A DNA stretch of 64,000 nt from CAZHWT01 sp964536215 (GCA_964536215.1 CAZHWT010000002.1:1-64000); one strand, 5' to 3'; shown: positions 34,138-42,139, counted from the stretch's first letter. The notes: generated by a model from the letters alone, not told the origin. Made by a program: numbers and translations.

Positions 34138-34731
34138 ATGACCAAACAAATTATCGGCCTAGATGTCGACGGAGTGATTGCTGACTATTTCACCCCCCTG
34201 CTGATTCACATCAACCAGTTGCTGGGTACCAGTCATCGCTATGAAGATTGTATTTCTCACAATCTGGCTGAGTCTTTTGGCATTTCGGTGGAAGAGATGC
34301 GCAAATTGCTCATTGATTTTGAGACCGACGAACTGATTGCCAACCTGCCGCCTCTGGAGGGGGCATTGGAAGCCATTGCCTTGCTGCAGACCAAGTACGA
34401 TATTGCCATTATCACCAGTCGTCGTACTGAGTGGCAAGCAGCGACGGCTGCCTGGCTAGACCAATATTTTTCGGCCGTCCAAGTGTATTACACTATTGGC
34501 CGCAACAACACCTTCGCCGGCGGACCCAACCGCCTGCATAAACCTCAGGTAGCCGAACAAATCGGCGCTTTTTGTCTGATCGAAGACAATGAGCAGGAAT
34601 TCTATCACTGGGACTCTGATAAAGTTGAGCCCATCTGCTTTGCTCAACCCTGGAATCGTGGTCTTATTGCGACTCACCCCCACATTCCGCGCCTGCGGTG
34701 GCCAGAAATTATCAGCCGGCTAATGTCATAG
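34138..34731 (+). CDS. HAD-superfamily hydrolase, 5'-nucleotidase-like
   Basis: A 197-aa protein with HAD motif I near the N terminus (GLDVDGVIADY), motif II (IAIITSRRTEWQ) and a motif IV acidic pair (CLIEDNEQEF). This pattern matches the deoxyribonucleotidase (NT5C-like) and YqfW-type group. It probably dephosphorylates a nucleotide or similar small phosphate ester. AAAAAGGAG lies 8 nt before ATG 34138. It is followed by a hairpin terminator at 34739. Confidence 0.82.
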   Translation: MTKQIIGLDVDGVIADYFTPLLIHINQLLGTSHRYEDCISHNLAESFGISVEEMRKLLIDFETDELIANLPPLEGALEAIALLQTKYDIAIITSRRTEWQAATAAWLDQYFSAVQVYYTIGRNNTFAGGPNRLHKPQVAEQIGAFCLIEDNEQEFYHWDSDKVEPICFAQPWNRGLIATHPHIPRLRWPEIISRLMS

Positions 34732-34738
34732 CTGGCCT

Positions 34739-34774
34739 GGACAGCGGTCGCTCCCGCTGTCCGCTTTACTTTTC
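34739..34774 (+). terminator. Terminator after the HAD gene
   Basis: Stem GGACAGCGG/CCGCTGTCC followed by GCTTTACTTTTC. Confidence 0.75.
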
Positions 34775-34783
34775 AAATGTAGA

Positions 34784-34823
34784 CAAAAAAGAAAGTCCGC
34801 CCAGAATGAGTCTGTGCGGACTT
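34784..34823 (-). terminator. Terminator after the 34832 gene
   Basis: Stem AAGTCCGC/GCGGACTT (34793-34823), followed on the minus strand by TCTTTTTTG. Confidence 0.85.
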
Positions 34824-34831
34824 GGAATAGC

Positions 34832-35353
34832 CTACTCCTTCGCTTTATTGGCGGATTCGGCTTTGCGCCGCTCGGCTTCCTGTTGTATACCAAGATGTGT
34901 CCAAGTAGAGAACCACTCTTGGTATTCCAGAACATCGCTAGCATCGTGCGGGTTGTCCATCAACCCAGCCAACCAGTGCGGCATATATGCTGGCAGCATA
35001 GTAAAGTCGCCGATCACCGCCTCTTTTGTAAACACGTAGCCGGCAATGGCCATCCGCAATAGCGTCGCCATTTGCTCTAGCGAGACGCGTTTGTACTCCT
35101 TGTAGAACTCCTGCGTCGCGATATGCTCATCAAACATATCCGAAATTGTTGGCAACAGCGACTCACGCAGGTCATCGCGGTGGCCATTATCCCCTTCGCG
35201 ATACTGGGGCGTCGACTTATAGAGTCGGTCGATCAGGTCTTGCCCAGTTGGTACATCAGTTAGACGGGCGAACATCAATGGGCGTCCCCGCCCATCTCGC
35301 GGCAAGTCTTTCAGACGTTTACCGGCGAGCTTGCGATTGAATAGTTTAACCAT
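34832..35353 (-). CDS. Hypothetical protein, 173 aa
   Basis: An unrecognised soluble helical protein. The N terminus is basic (MVKLFNRKLAGKRLKDLPRD) and the C terminus has a charged helix (QQEAERRKAESANKAKE). AAGGAG lies 6 nt before the ATG and TTGCCT-17-TATACT upstream on the minus strand forms a good promoter. It is convergent with the HAD gene, separated by two back-to-back terminators. Note that the gene at 35586 also begins MVKLxxxL, a weak resemblance only. Confidence 0.6.
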   Translation of the reverse strand: MVKLFNRKLAGKRLKDLPRDGRGRPLMFARLTDVPTGQDLIDRLYKSTPQYREGDNGHRDDLRESLLPTISDMFDEHIATQEFYKEYKRVSLEQMATLLRMAIAGYVFTKEAVIGDFTMLPAYMPHWLAGLMDNPHDASDVLEYQEWFSTWTHLGIQQEAERRKAESANKAKE

Positions 35354-35515
35354 TGTGCTCTCCTTGACCTAGTCCTAGAAGTAGACCTATAGTATATACG
35401 ATAGCCGTAAAAAAGGCAAGTTTTCACTTATTTTCGCACACTAGCCATCCGCCTCAACTCAAGCCCCATCTCCCGACCAACAAAAACACCATTACCTAAA
35501 ACCAATCCCCCCCAA

Positions 35516-35544
35516 TTGACGACCTGTCGTCAAAGTAGTATAAA
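35516..35544 (+). promoter_or_regulatory. Promoter of the 35586 gene
   Basis: TTGACG (35516-35521), 17-bp spacer, TATAAA (35539-35544). The spacer start forms GACGACCTGTCGTC, a small inverted repeat overlapping the -35 box. Confidence 0.8.
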
Positions 35545-35585
35545 CAATCACTGTTGTCACGCTTACCTGTTACGAAGGAGAGAAC

Positions 35586-36086
35586 ATGGTCAAATTAGGC
35601 AAGTTGTTAAGGCAACTCCAACCGGGGTCGAATCGCCAATCTGTTAGGCGGACGCACATTGTCCAAACGCTCGATCCTGTGGAAGAAACAATCAGGCTGC
35701 AGACCCATCTGAATCAGGGCAATCTGACCACCATACTCCCATTGTCCGTTTCACTCCATGATTGCCGCTTCTTTGAAGTTCTGGATGGACTGCAAGAACG
35801 TGGTTGGATTGCTTTACCGACCAGTTCAGTAGCTGAACAACAAGCCGCCTTTGAGCAGGCTTTTGGATTGCAGCTGGTAGAAATTCCAGAACCACTCCTC
35901 GCCGATTCCGACGTAGATCAAATCAACCAGATTTACGTATATAGAATTGAGGAGATTGAGAGCGGCGGGCAGCGACTTCTGTCATTGTTTGGCCCTTGGG
36001 CCGATAGGATCGGAATCTGCCTATGTGCCGGCCTCGACTTTGGGCGTGGTCGAGTTGACATAACGCTGGCCTATCCCGCTATCTAA
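35586..36086 (+). CDS. Hypothetical protein, 166 aa
   Basis: An unrecognised soluble protein with mixed alpha/beta character (TTILPLSVSLHDCRFFEVLDGL; IYVYRIEEIESGGQRLLSLFG). GAAGGAG precedes the ATG by 6 nt. It has its own promoter (35516) and terminator (36098). No catalytic or binding motif is clear. Confidence 0.6.
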   Translation: MVKLGKLLRQLQPGSNRQSVRRTHIVQTLDPVEETIRLQTHLNQGNLTTILPLSVSLHDCRFFEVLDGLQERGWIALPTSSVAEQQAAFEQAFGLQLVEIPEPLLADSDVDQINQIYVYRIEEIESGGQRLLSLFGPWADRIGICLCAGLDFGRGRVDITLAYPAI

Positions 36087-36097
36087 AAACCACATTG

Positions 36098-36122
36098 GGG
36101 AGCCACCTTGGCTCCCTTTTTT
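36098..36122 (+). terminator. Terminator after the 35586 gene
   Basis: Stem GGGAGCCA/TGGCTCCC followed by TTTTTT. Confidence 0.92.
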
Positions 36123-36246
36123 CGTAAGCATTATGCCTAAACACAAGCATCTCTAATAAACAAGCTAAGAAAAGACCTATATTGAAAAATACAGGGCTGT
36201 GTGTCAGAATAGTGGTGTAGTTTTTGACGCAATCAGGAGAGAAGAG

Positions 36247-36663
36247 ATGCAGATGTATGTAAAGTGTCCGCTGTGTGATCGGGAGTGGGATCTGGAGTTC
36301 AACTACTGTCCTATCGACGGACGATCGCTTAAAGCGGCCAAGGCAGAAGTACTTCATCCGGGCCGCTACCTTCCAGAATTGCCAGTGGCAGACAATGCTG
36401 ATCTTAGCCGACTGTACGCGGATGTATTCGGTCAAATGTCGGATGCCCCCAAACCAGATGTGGTGCAGGTCAGGAACTGGCTATCCAGTATGAACAAGCA
36501 GTGGGCTCAAGTGCTGATTCATTACTACGGCCTCGGTAGCCAACCGCCGCAAACATATGCGCAAATTGGAGCAATGGCGGGAGTCAGGGGTGCAGGCATA
36601 CGGGCAAAAGCCGAAAATGCTCGCCGCCGCATTCGCCAATTTGAGCGAGAAAGCCGTCGCTAA
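36247..36663 (+). CDS. Zinc-ribbon protein with sigma70 region-4-like helix-turn-helix
   Basis: A 138-aa protein. Residues about 6-24 form a zinc ribbon (CPLCDREWDLEFNYCPIDG). The C-terminal 60 residues (QVLIHYYGLGSQPPQTYAQIG, then GVRGAGIRAKAENARRRIRQF) resemble sigma factor region 4, which reads -35 boxes. A transcription regulator or minimal sigma-like adaptor is inferred; region 2 is absent, so it is not a full sigma factor. AGGAG at 36235-36239 fixes the start at ATG 36247. A weak hairpin (AAGCCGT/ACGGCTT, 36651-36674) straddles the stop codon. Confidence 0.6.
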   Translation: MQMYVKCPLCDREWDLEFNYCPIDGRSLKAAKAEVLHPGRYLPELPVADNADLSRLYADVFGQMSDAPKPDVVQVRNWLSSMNKQWAQVLIHYYGLGSQPPQTYAQIGAMAGVRGAGIRAKAENARRRIRQFERESRR

Positions 36664-37138
36664 AGCAACGGCTTCCACGTACTAGTGGCTCTGGCCGTTA
36701 AAACCAGAGTCACTTTCGCCTTCACATTAAAACCGTAAATGATTGTGCCTTTGGTAACCAGCACGCAACAAGCTACGTGCCTGGTGCTTAACCAGCGGCA
36801 AGCAGGTGAAGACAGTGACAACTGAATTGGAGGAAGACAAGCCTGATCTGTGGCAAGGGCGCAGCCACCAGTGGACATTCAAATGCTCAGACCATGCCAG
36901 CTTTGGCCAGTGGTTGTACTGCCTGCTAAGCTGGCTCTTTTTATATCCAAAAAAGGAAAACAAAGTTAAAAATAAAGATTGTGCAAAAAGGCACAAAAAA
37001 TCCCGCCTGGTGGCGGGTAATGTATATATGAATAATACTACACTCGTCTCGAATCTGTCAAATTTTGGCCCAAACTGATTAAAAAATTTACCGTTTTTGC
37101 ACCACCCTTAAAAACTGGTCGCAGGATATACTATAGCT
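36664..37138. other. 475-bp region without a convincing gene; contains a minus-strand promoter
   Basis: Overlapping open frames exist on both strands (36806-37078 plus; 36727-36996 minus) but neither has a good ribosome-binding site or recognisable product. On the minus strand, TTGACA (about 37054-37059), an 18-bp spacer and TATTAT form a promoter. It would fire straight into the hairpin at 36995-37017. Confidence 0.45.
36995..37017 (-). terminator. Hairpin with T-run just after a promoter
   Basis: Stem CCCGCC/GGCGGG (37002-37017) followed on the minus strand by ATTTTTTG. It lies within about 20-30 nt of the predicted start of the minus-strand promoter, so it would act as an attenuator or produce a very short RNA. 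Confidence 0.6.
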
Positions 37139-37339
37139 ATGGAATATATATTATTCGCCGCCGTTGCTGCTGCAGTGTCGCTGATTGTTTTTGTCCATAA
37201 GGGTACCGTATTAGAAGATGGTAAATGTCCAAAATGCCGCCACCCTTTAACGTTACGCGAAGGTAAGTTTGGCCAATTCTGGGGCTGCACTAACTACCCT
37301 GCCTGTAAATACACACGCAAAGCACTGCGGTCAAAATAA
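37139..37339 (+). CDS. Membrane-anchored topoisomerase-type zinc-finger protein
   Basis: A 66-aa protein: one N-terminal membrane helix (residues 3-21) followed by a C4 zinc finger of the type found at the C terminus of topoisomerase I (CPKC, then GCTNYPACKYT). The finger in topoisomerases binds single-stranded DNA. In short stand-alone form it is common in bacteria and may recruit DNA or RNA at the membrane. Predicted start ATG 37139 follows ACTATAGCT without a Shine-Dalgarno, so probably leaderless. Confidence 0.78.
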   Translation: MEYILFAAVAAAVSLIVFVHKGTVLEDGKCPKCRHPLTLREGKFGQFWGCTNYPACKYTRKALRSK

Positions 37340-37357
37340 AGACAGGTTGGAATATGC

Positions 37358-37540
37358 CTACTTTTTCCAATCCTCCACTACAAGCTTTTTACCAGACAGC
37401 TTTACCGTCACCTTCTGCTTAACCCGCCAACCTAGTTTACGAATCGCTTCAATTGGCAACGTTATGCCCACACTGTCCCCTCTAGTATTTAGTTTGCGTA
37501 CTTCTCTATCTTCAGAATTTCGATTTGCCAAAACAATCAC
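37358..37540 (-). CDS. AbrB/SpoVT-family DNA-binding protein
   Basis: A 60-aa protein with a SpoVT-AbrB swapped-hairpin domain (VRKLNTRGDSVGITLPIEAI, then KVTVKLSGKKLVVEDW). Such proteins act as transition-state regulators or as antitoxins (MazE/VapB); no toxin partner is adjacent. The start is a GTG at 37540 with weak upstream signals. A decayed second copy, in the same order with its flanking palindrome, lies at 38713-38910, so the unit has been duplicated. Confidence 0.75.
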   Translation of the reverse strand: MIVLANRNSEDREVRKLNTRGDSVGITLPIEAIRKLGWRVKQKVTVKLSGKKLVVEDWKK

Positions 37541-37587
37541 CGGCTTTCCATGCTGAACCCAATTTAATCGGGCTACATAGCCAATTA

Positions 37588-37611
37588 AATGGCTATTTAA
37601 ATATCCATTTA
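37588..37611. repeat. ATTTAAAT-family palindrome
   Basis: AAATGGCTATTTAAATATCCATTT is nearly self-complementary about TTTAAA, with one mismatch. It follows the AbrB gene on its upstream side in the same position as the palindrome at 38914 relative to the pseudogene. Confidence 0.7.
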
Positions 37612-37652
37612 TCCATTAGCTAAACCATACTCCCAAACAGCCAGGCGTGTCA

Positions 37653-37680
37653 AAAAGAAAACCCCGCCTACTCGGCGGGG
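37653..37680 (-). terminator. Terminator after the 37699 gene
   Basis: Stem CCCCGCC/GGCGGGG (37662-37680) followed on the minus strand by TTTTCTTTTTG. Confidence 0.9.
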
Positions 37681-37698
37681 TACGAACAAGCATTCAAT

Positions 37699-38337
37699 TT
37701 AAGGCGTAAATTTCGTGGTCTCAGCCGGCTCCCAAAAGTCATAGGTAATAATGCCGTCCTCCTGCCAGCGGCCGACAATAGCGATACCTTCCCAACAACA
37801 GTTCCAACGGCCACAGCCGAGAGCGTAGGTATTTCCACTCTCCTCTTGCTTATAGGTGGTTATTGAAAAATCCTGACCTGTGACAGAGTCGAGGTTGTAA
37901 AAAACCACCCCATCGCCAGGGAGAATCGGAAGGCCGCACACGCAGCATCTGATTGCCACCTTAGCCAAGTGCTCTACATTGCAGGCCGGGCAACGTAACT
38001 GCCTGATTTCATCGTATGGAGAATAGCGGTCGCCCCAGAGTCGGACCTCATACCACTTGGGCCCGGTATGCCCGCATTGACTGTGGATGATTTCGGTAGA
38101 TTCGTTTTCTGGCGGAGCCACTTCAACCCAATCGACAATCGACGGGTCTTGTTCCGGTACCATTGGCTCCATATCGGCCCCAACGGCAAGAATCAGCTCT
38201 AAGCCCGGGATAGAAGGGGGCTTATCCCTCAGTGCCGGCTTTCTGTCTCCTCCCTTGTTCACGTTTGCTACTGACTCCGGATGGTCAGACTCACTAGTCG
38301 ATGACTTGCCCATTATCCAACGTCGTAGCCTCTGCAT
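37699..38337 (-). CDS. Hypothetical zinc-ribbon-type protein, 212 aa
   Basis: The N-terminal 90 residues look disordered (Ser/Pro/Asp-rich). The C-terminal half holds several Cys pairs (SQCGH, RCPACN, IRCCVCGLPI, GCGRWNCCWEG) that suggest two zinc sites. I do not recognise the family. AAAGGAG lies 6 nt before ATG 38337 on the minus strand. It has its own terminator. The neighbouring gene at 39079 has a similar CPEC...CPNC arrangement, so a common theme of small zinc proteins runs through this region. Confidence 0.6.
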   Translation of the reverse strand: MQRLRRWIMGKSSTSESDHPESVANVNKGGDRKPALRDKPPSIPGLELILAVGADMEPMVPEQDPSIVDWVEVAPPENESTEIIHSQCGHTGPKWYEVRLWGDRYSPYDEIRQLRCPACNVEHLAKVAIRCCVCGLPILPGDGVVFYNLDSVTGQDFSITTYKQEESGNTYALGCGRWNCCWEGIAIVGRWQEDGIITYDFWEPAETTKFTP

Positions 38338-38712
38338 CCTGTCTCCTTTGCGAAAACCAGTAAACCTCACTCTTCTACCATAATGCCACTATCAGGTCAA
38401 CGGTCGGACGGGCATGCGTTAAGAGTAAAAGAAATCCCCACCTAAAAGACCGAGTTATTGGTTAAAACCAACCGCGAAAAGCATCCAGACCTTCCAAGTC
38501 CTTATCTCAGAAGACCTAGCTTGCCTTACCTATCGATACGTTCATTTATGCAAGTTTAATGGTAATAAAATCTCGATTAAATCATGAAAAACGGCATGCT
38601 GTCGTACTGTCAAAGCCGACAGAGCTGCAGCCCTTAAACTAAACTTGCAAACAAACTGATGACAGGATACAACTCGCTGCCGCCACACAATTTCTATTTT
38701 GTAAAATTAGTG
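38338..38712. other. Gene-free spacer
   Basis: No gene, hairpin or repeat of note was seen, apart from a weak TTGACC-17-TAGAAG promoter for the 37699 gene at its left end (minus strand). Confidence 0.4.
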
Positions 38713-38910
38713 CTATTTCTTCCAATCCTCCACCCCCAACTTCTTCCCAGACAAGTTAACCGTCACTTGCTGCTTAACTCGCCAACCTGGTTTATGAATC
38801 GTTTCTACAGGTGTGGTCAAATCTATACTATCGCCCGATTTTCCTCACTTTCTGACTGTTCGTTGTTCAGAATTATGATTAGATATATTGCTCACCGGCT
38901 TTCTCACAAA
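38713..38910 (-). pseudogene. Decayed copy of the 37358 AbrB-family gene
   Basis: Read on the minus strand, the last 40 codons before the TAG at 38713 match the intact gene closely (GWRVKQQVTVNLSGKKLGVEDWKK against GWRVKQKVTVKLSGKKLVVEDWKK is the shared end, quoted here in part). Upstream, an in-frame TGA and small indels break the N-terminal third. The flanking palindrome and a following CTCCCAAACAG-type stretch are duplicated too. Confidence 0.8.
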
Positions 38911-38913
38911 CCC

Positions 38914-38945
38914 AAATAAATAGGGATTTAAGTCCCTATTTATTC
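38914..38945. repeat. ATTTAAAT-family palindrome
   Basis: AAATAAATAGGGA and TCCCTATTTATT flank TTTAAG. The stem differs from the 20608 copy by paired changes (GCC/GGC becomes GGG/CCC-type), so pairing is kept. Confidence 0.75.
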
Positions 38946-39018
38946 ACTACCCCACTCCCAAACAGGCAGGCATGTCAAAAGCTGGAGTGCAGGGGAGGTG
39001 AACATCTTCCATAACCAT

Positions 39019-39050
39019 AAAAGAACCCCGCATTTACCTAAAATGCGGGG
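39019..39050 (-). terminator. Terminator after the 39079 gene
   Basis: Stem CCCCGCATTT/AAATGCGGGG followed on the minus strand by TTCTTTTATGG. Confidence 0.85.
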
Positions 39051-39078
39051 CACGTCTGTCCCAGTTGGCTAGCCTAAC

Positions 39079-39360
39079 TCATCTCTCCTTCCGCCACATC
39101 GCTTGGGTTTGGTGGCATTTGGTATAGCAATTTGGGCAATACCGGATATACATTCCCCAACTGTTCGCAGAGTCGCGATCGATTGGTTTCTCCTTAATTA
39201 CCTCGGACCATGGGGCAAAAAAGGTATGGACGCCGTTGCCAAGTGGCTTCCAGTGGCTAAACGGCACATTGCATTCGGGGCACCGCTCTGACTTCGGTTC
39301 CGTCGTTCCGTAGTAGTCGTAGATGGTGGTGCCATAGCCCGAAGCTAATACTCTAGACAC
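39079..39360 (-). CDS. Hypothetical zinc-binding protein, about 93 aa
   Basis: An unrecognised small protein with two Cys pairs (ERCPECNVPF and RYCPNCYTKC) that should form one zinc site around an aromatic-rich middle. I place the start at GTG 39360: AAAGGA lies 8 nt upstream. A promoter (TTGCTC-17-TACTAT on the minus strand) overlaps the longer TTG-started frame, which would begin upstream of transcription. Single-gene unit with its own terminator. Confidence 0.5.
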   Translation of the reverse strand: MSRVLASGYGTTIYDYYGTTEPKSERCPECNVPFSHWKPLGNGVHTFFAPWSEVIKEKPIDRDSANSWGMYIRYCPNCYTKCHQTQAMWRKER

Positions 39361-39573
39361 ACTCCCTGTCCTTTCACCTGCCAATAACCAATTTGTCCTG
39401 GCTAATAGTAATAGCATGCTAGCCAAAGAGCAAGTGGAGCAGCTCGCTGCTTTTAACAGAATTATTTAGGTAGATAAAAATTTCAACAGAGGCTATGCTT
39501 TATATACACACAACCAGAAAATATGCTAGCATTAATATAACATAAGCAAAAAACTAACTAGAAGGTAGCTACT

Positions 39574-40032
39574 ATGCCAATTAGCCAAAAAATAACTCCC
39601 AACCTATGGTTCGACCATAACGCCAAAGAAGCCGTTGATTACTACATCTCGGTTTTTTCTAACAGCAAAATTAATAATATCGCCTATTACCCTACCGAAG
39701 GTTTGGCCGATTTTCAACAGGAGTTTGCTGGTAAAGAGCTGTCGATAGACTTTGAGTTGGATGGAGTAAGCTTTACGGCCATAAACGCCGGTTCCGAATT
39801 TAAATTTAACGAATCAGTATCATTTTCCATCACCTGTAAAGACCAAGAGGAGATTGATTATTTTTGGAGCAAATTATCTGCGGTGCCAGAATCCGAACAA
39901 TGCGGCTGGTGCAAAGACCAATTCGGCCTATCCTGGCAAGTCGTACCCGCTAATATGGGCGAACTCATGTCCAAACGCGACGCCTTCGCCCACATGATGC
40001 AAATGAAGAAGCTGGTCATTGCCGATTTTTAA
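39574..40032 (+). CDS. PhnB-like VOC-superfamily protein
   Basis: A 152-aa protein matching the PhnB/3-demethylubiquinone-methyltransferase-like VOC family: ITPNLWFDHNAKEAVDYYISVFSNSKI at the start and CGWCKDQFGLSWQVVP in the middle, near-signature strings for this group. It is probably a metal-independent or small-molecule-binding VOC protein; the true substrate is unknown. AGAAGG precedes the ATG by 8 nt. Second VOC protein in this accessory region. Confidence 0.88.
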   Translation: MPISQKITPNLWFDHNAKEAVDYYISVFSNSKINNIAYYPTEGLADFQQEFAGKELSIDFELDGVSFTAINAGSEFKFNESVSFSITCKDQEEIDYFWSKLSAVPESEQCGWCKDQFGLSWQVVPANMGELMSKRDAFAHMMQMKKLVIADF

Positions 40033-40248
40033 ACAACTCAACCCAATGTTACTGCTACTAATCTTCTGTGTATAAAATAAACTTCGCCAATCGACAGGCG
40101 AATGCAGGGGATTAGAATAGTAGTCCAAGTCGCGTTGAAATGTAGTTATACCTCTGTTCCCTACGCTCTAATGCTTCAAAATCATTCGATTTGCTGCGAT
40201 GGTGTACTATTAAGGTTAAGCAACTATACAAGATAAGGAATAATATTT

Positions 40249-40851
40249 ATGAAAATAACTTTTGAGCTCCCAATAGATAGCAAAGTTCATCAGTATTGTA
40301 CGAATTGCCTACAGGAAAGCGTAGAAAGAGTTTTTGTGGATGGAAAGACATACTATAAGTGCAACAACTGTCAACAGACTCTGCCGCGCAGCCTGGTTAT
40401 CGATCCGCAGGTAACATGGTGGGTAGATCAGGAAACCAAAGAATATTGGCATGAGAGTGTCGGTATAATAATTTCCAATCGCAATAAAAAAATACTATTG
40501 TTTGACAGAAAGATTTTTCCATTCGCTCTAACTATTCCCGCGGGTCATTTGGATGCTGATGAAGAGCCATTGCTGGCTGCTGTGAGAGAAGTTAGCGAAG
40601 AAGTCGGCGCTACTCCGCTTGACGTAGCATTATTTTCCCAAGAAGATGTCATTGGCGATGAATGTCGACGCGGTGCTGATGCTCATCGTTGGAGTTTATT
40701 CACCGGTACGCTAAGCGACACTACACCCTTGACACTAAATGATGAGGCTGCTGACGCAGTCTGGCTAACCATCGATGAAGCCCTAAACAAAGAATTAACG
40801 TATCCGCTGCGCTATTTCTTGCAAAAATACGGCTCGCAATTGATTAAGTAA
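40249..40851 (+). CDS. NUDIX hydrolase with N-terminal zinc ribbon
   Basis: A 200-aa protein. Residues about 13-43 form a zinc ribbon (YCTNC, then KCNNC). The NUDIX box spans about 102-123: G-x5-E-x7-REVSEEVG (GHLDADE, then REVSEEVG). NUDIX enzymes cleave nucleoside diphosphate derivatives; the zinc ribbon recalls NADH pyrophosphatase, although the substrate is not certain. AAGGAA lies 8 nt before the ATG and TACTAT may be the -10. Confidence 0.88.
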   Translation: MKITFELPIDSKVHQYCTNCLQESVERVFVDGKTYYKCNNCQQTLPRSLVIDPQVTWWVDQETKEYWHESVGIIISNRNKKILLFDRKIFPFALTIPAGHLDADEEPLLAAVREVSEEVGATPLDVALFSQEDVIGDECRRGADAHRWSLFTGTLSDTTPLTLNDEAADAVWLTIDEALNKELTYPLRYFLQKYGSQLIK

Positions 40852-40864
40852 CTAAAACCACTAT

Positions 40865-40896
40865 GGGCAGGTAAGCGCTATGGCGCCAACCTGCCC
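40865..40896. terminator. Bidirectional hairpin between convergent genes
   Basis: Stem GGGCAGGT/ACCTGCCC encloses AGCGCT/GGCGCC. There is no strong T run on either strand. Confidence 0.5.
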
Positions 40897-40904
40897 TGGG
40901 AATA

Positions 40905-41645
40905 CTAGATCTTCATCCCTAATCGCTCAACCTCCTGCTCGATAGCAGAGGTCAAGCTGTCCACTTGCTGAATCCGCTTACGGAACAGAGGCCAACCCGT
41001 TTCAGCGGCTGTTTGCTCTGGTGGATGACGGTAATCAACCTCAACCACTTTCCATGGTAACCCGTCACGAATGATCCGCAGTTTGGGGATATGGATACTA
41101 TCCCACCGGTCTCCGTACTCTCCTTGGTAGTCCAGATAGTACTGAACTGCCCGTTTGCTCAGAACAGTTGGTCCCCAACCAAAATCACAATCGATTCCGG
41201 TCAGGTATTTTGTAGCCAGCGCGATGAGCTGGTAGGCCATGGCCTGTTCTGGCGGATATGAGGCAAGGCTCTTCCGCCGCAACATCACCAGGTCATAGCC
41301 ATGGTCGGTCACGTCCGCTGCAGCTTCGCCTAGTAGTGGCACCAGAGGGTATTTCTCTGGCTCCATCCATACGATAGCCGATCGCTCCGATGAGACCGCC
41401 AACGCCCGCCGCAATGCCTGCCGCCTGGCCTTACCCATGCCGGGCTCATTCTGCGCATAAATGATAGCTCCCAGAGATTTAATGGCATTATAGTAGACTG
41501 TTGGCGAATCAGCGTCGACCGTTACTAGCCTGTAATCATAGTTTAGAGCTGCCTCAACTGTTTTTAGTGAACACTCCACCCGCACCCGCTCCTGTTCAGA
41601 GCCATACGAGGCTAGTGTCGTTGTCGCGATAACCGTCTGACTCAT
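40905..41645 (-). CDS. GT-A-like glycosyltransferase family 2 relative
   Basis: A 246-aa protein with a nucleotide-sugar-transferase-like alpha/beta start: TTLASYGSEQERVRVECSLK, then YDYRLVTVDADSPT, then a NEPGMGKARRQALRRAL segment. A central CDFGWGPTVLSKRAV resembles acceptor motifs of GT2-like enzymes. A DxD metal motif is present only as VDADS. The assignment is structural guesswork with moderate support. GAAGGAG precedes the ATG. TTGACA-16-TATAAT (41697-41724) is its promoter. Confidence 0.5.
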   Translation of the reverse strand: MSQTVIATTTLASYGSEQERVRVECSLKTVEAALNYDYRLVTVDADSPTVYYNAIKSLGAIIYAQNEPGMGKARRQALRRALAVSSERSAIVWMEPEKYPLVPLLGEAAADVTDHGYDLVMLRRKSLASYPPEQAMAYQLIALATKYLTGIDCDFGWGPTVLSKRAVQYYLDYQGEYGDRWDSIHIPKLRIIRDGLPWKVVEVDYRHPPEQTAAETGWPLFRKRIQQVDSLTSAIEQEVERLGMKI

Positions 41646-41696
41646 GCCTGCTTCTCCTTCGCGAGTAATATGAGTATCAAACAGAACGATGAGGGA

Positions 41697-41724
41697 ATTA
41701 TACCAAACTATGGGCTTATGTCAA
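41697..41724 (-). promoter_or_regulatory. Promoter of the 40905 gene
   Basis: Minus strand TTGACA (41719-41724), 16-bp spacer, TATAAT (41697-41702). Confidence 0.85.
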
Positions 41725-41801
41725 GCTCAAAATGTTATGCAAATAAAGTACGCACCCCTTTACACAATGGAACTAGACCTAGATAGGTGATTAACTGGGC
41801 T

Positions 41802-41833
41802 AAAAAAGAAAACCCCGCAGAATGTCGGCGGGG
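41802..41833 (-). terminator. Terminator after the 41865 gene
   Basis: Stem CCCCGC/GCGGGG followed on the minus strand by TTTTCTTTTTTAG. Confidence 0.85.
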
Positions 41834-41864
41834 TGGGATTGTGAGTCGTGTGGACACGTAGTCT

Positions 41865-41996
41865 TTAGTCAGCCAGTGTCTCAATCAAAGCTGACAGAAA
41901 TGACGTAGTCACGTGATCCGTTGCTGGAACTAGCTTTTGTCGGGCATAGTTTAGGAGTTCACCGTTAAAAAGACTGTCGCACAGCCTCTTTCTCAT
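41865..41996 (-). CDS. Short paralogue of the 42140 protein C terminus, 43 aa
   Basis: A 43-aa protein (MRKRLCDSLFNGELLNYARQ...TSFLSALIETLAD). It is clearly related to the last 45 residues of its upstream neighbour: LCDSLFNGELLNYARQKL against VCDAVLNGVVVRYAQEQM, then TSFLSAL in both. AAAGGAG lies 7 nt before ATG 41996, so it appears to be a translated short gene rather than a dead fragment. It may have arisen by tandem duplication and 5' deletion. Function unknown. Confidence 0.6.
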   Translation of the reverse strand: MRKRLCDSLFNGELLNYARQKLVPATDHVTTSFLSALIETLAD

Positions 41997-42086
41997 GCCC
42001 GTCTCCTTTGTTATATGGCCAAAGTGCTCAACGTTTTCGATAATACCACACTCATGCCACGTCCCCGTTGATGGAAGACTTCTGAT

Positions 42087-42114
42087 CAAAAAACCCCGCC
42101 GGAGTCCGGCGGGG
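42087..42114 (-). terminator. Terminator after the 42140 gene
   Basis: Stem CCCCGCCGG/CCGGCGGGG with loop AGT, then TTTTTTGATC on the minus strand. Confidence 0.9.
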
Positions 42115-42139
42115 TAACAATAACTAATTTTTCGTCTGT

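Noticed and set aside
36806..37078. Open frame of 90 codons on the plus strand, with a 90-codon frame opposite it
   Set aside because: Both lack a credible ribosome-binding site or product, and the region has a minus-strand promoter/attenuator; neither was supported as a gene.
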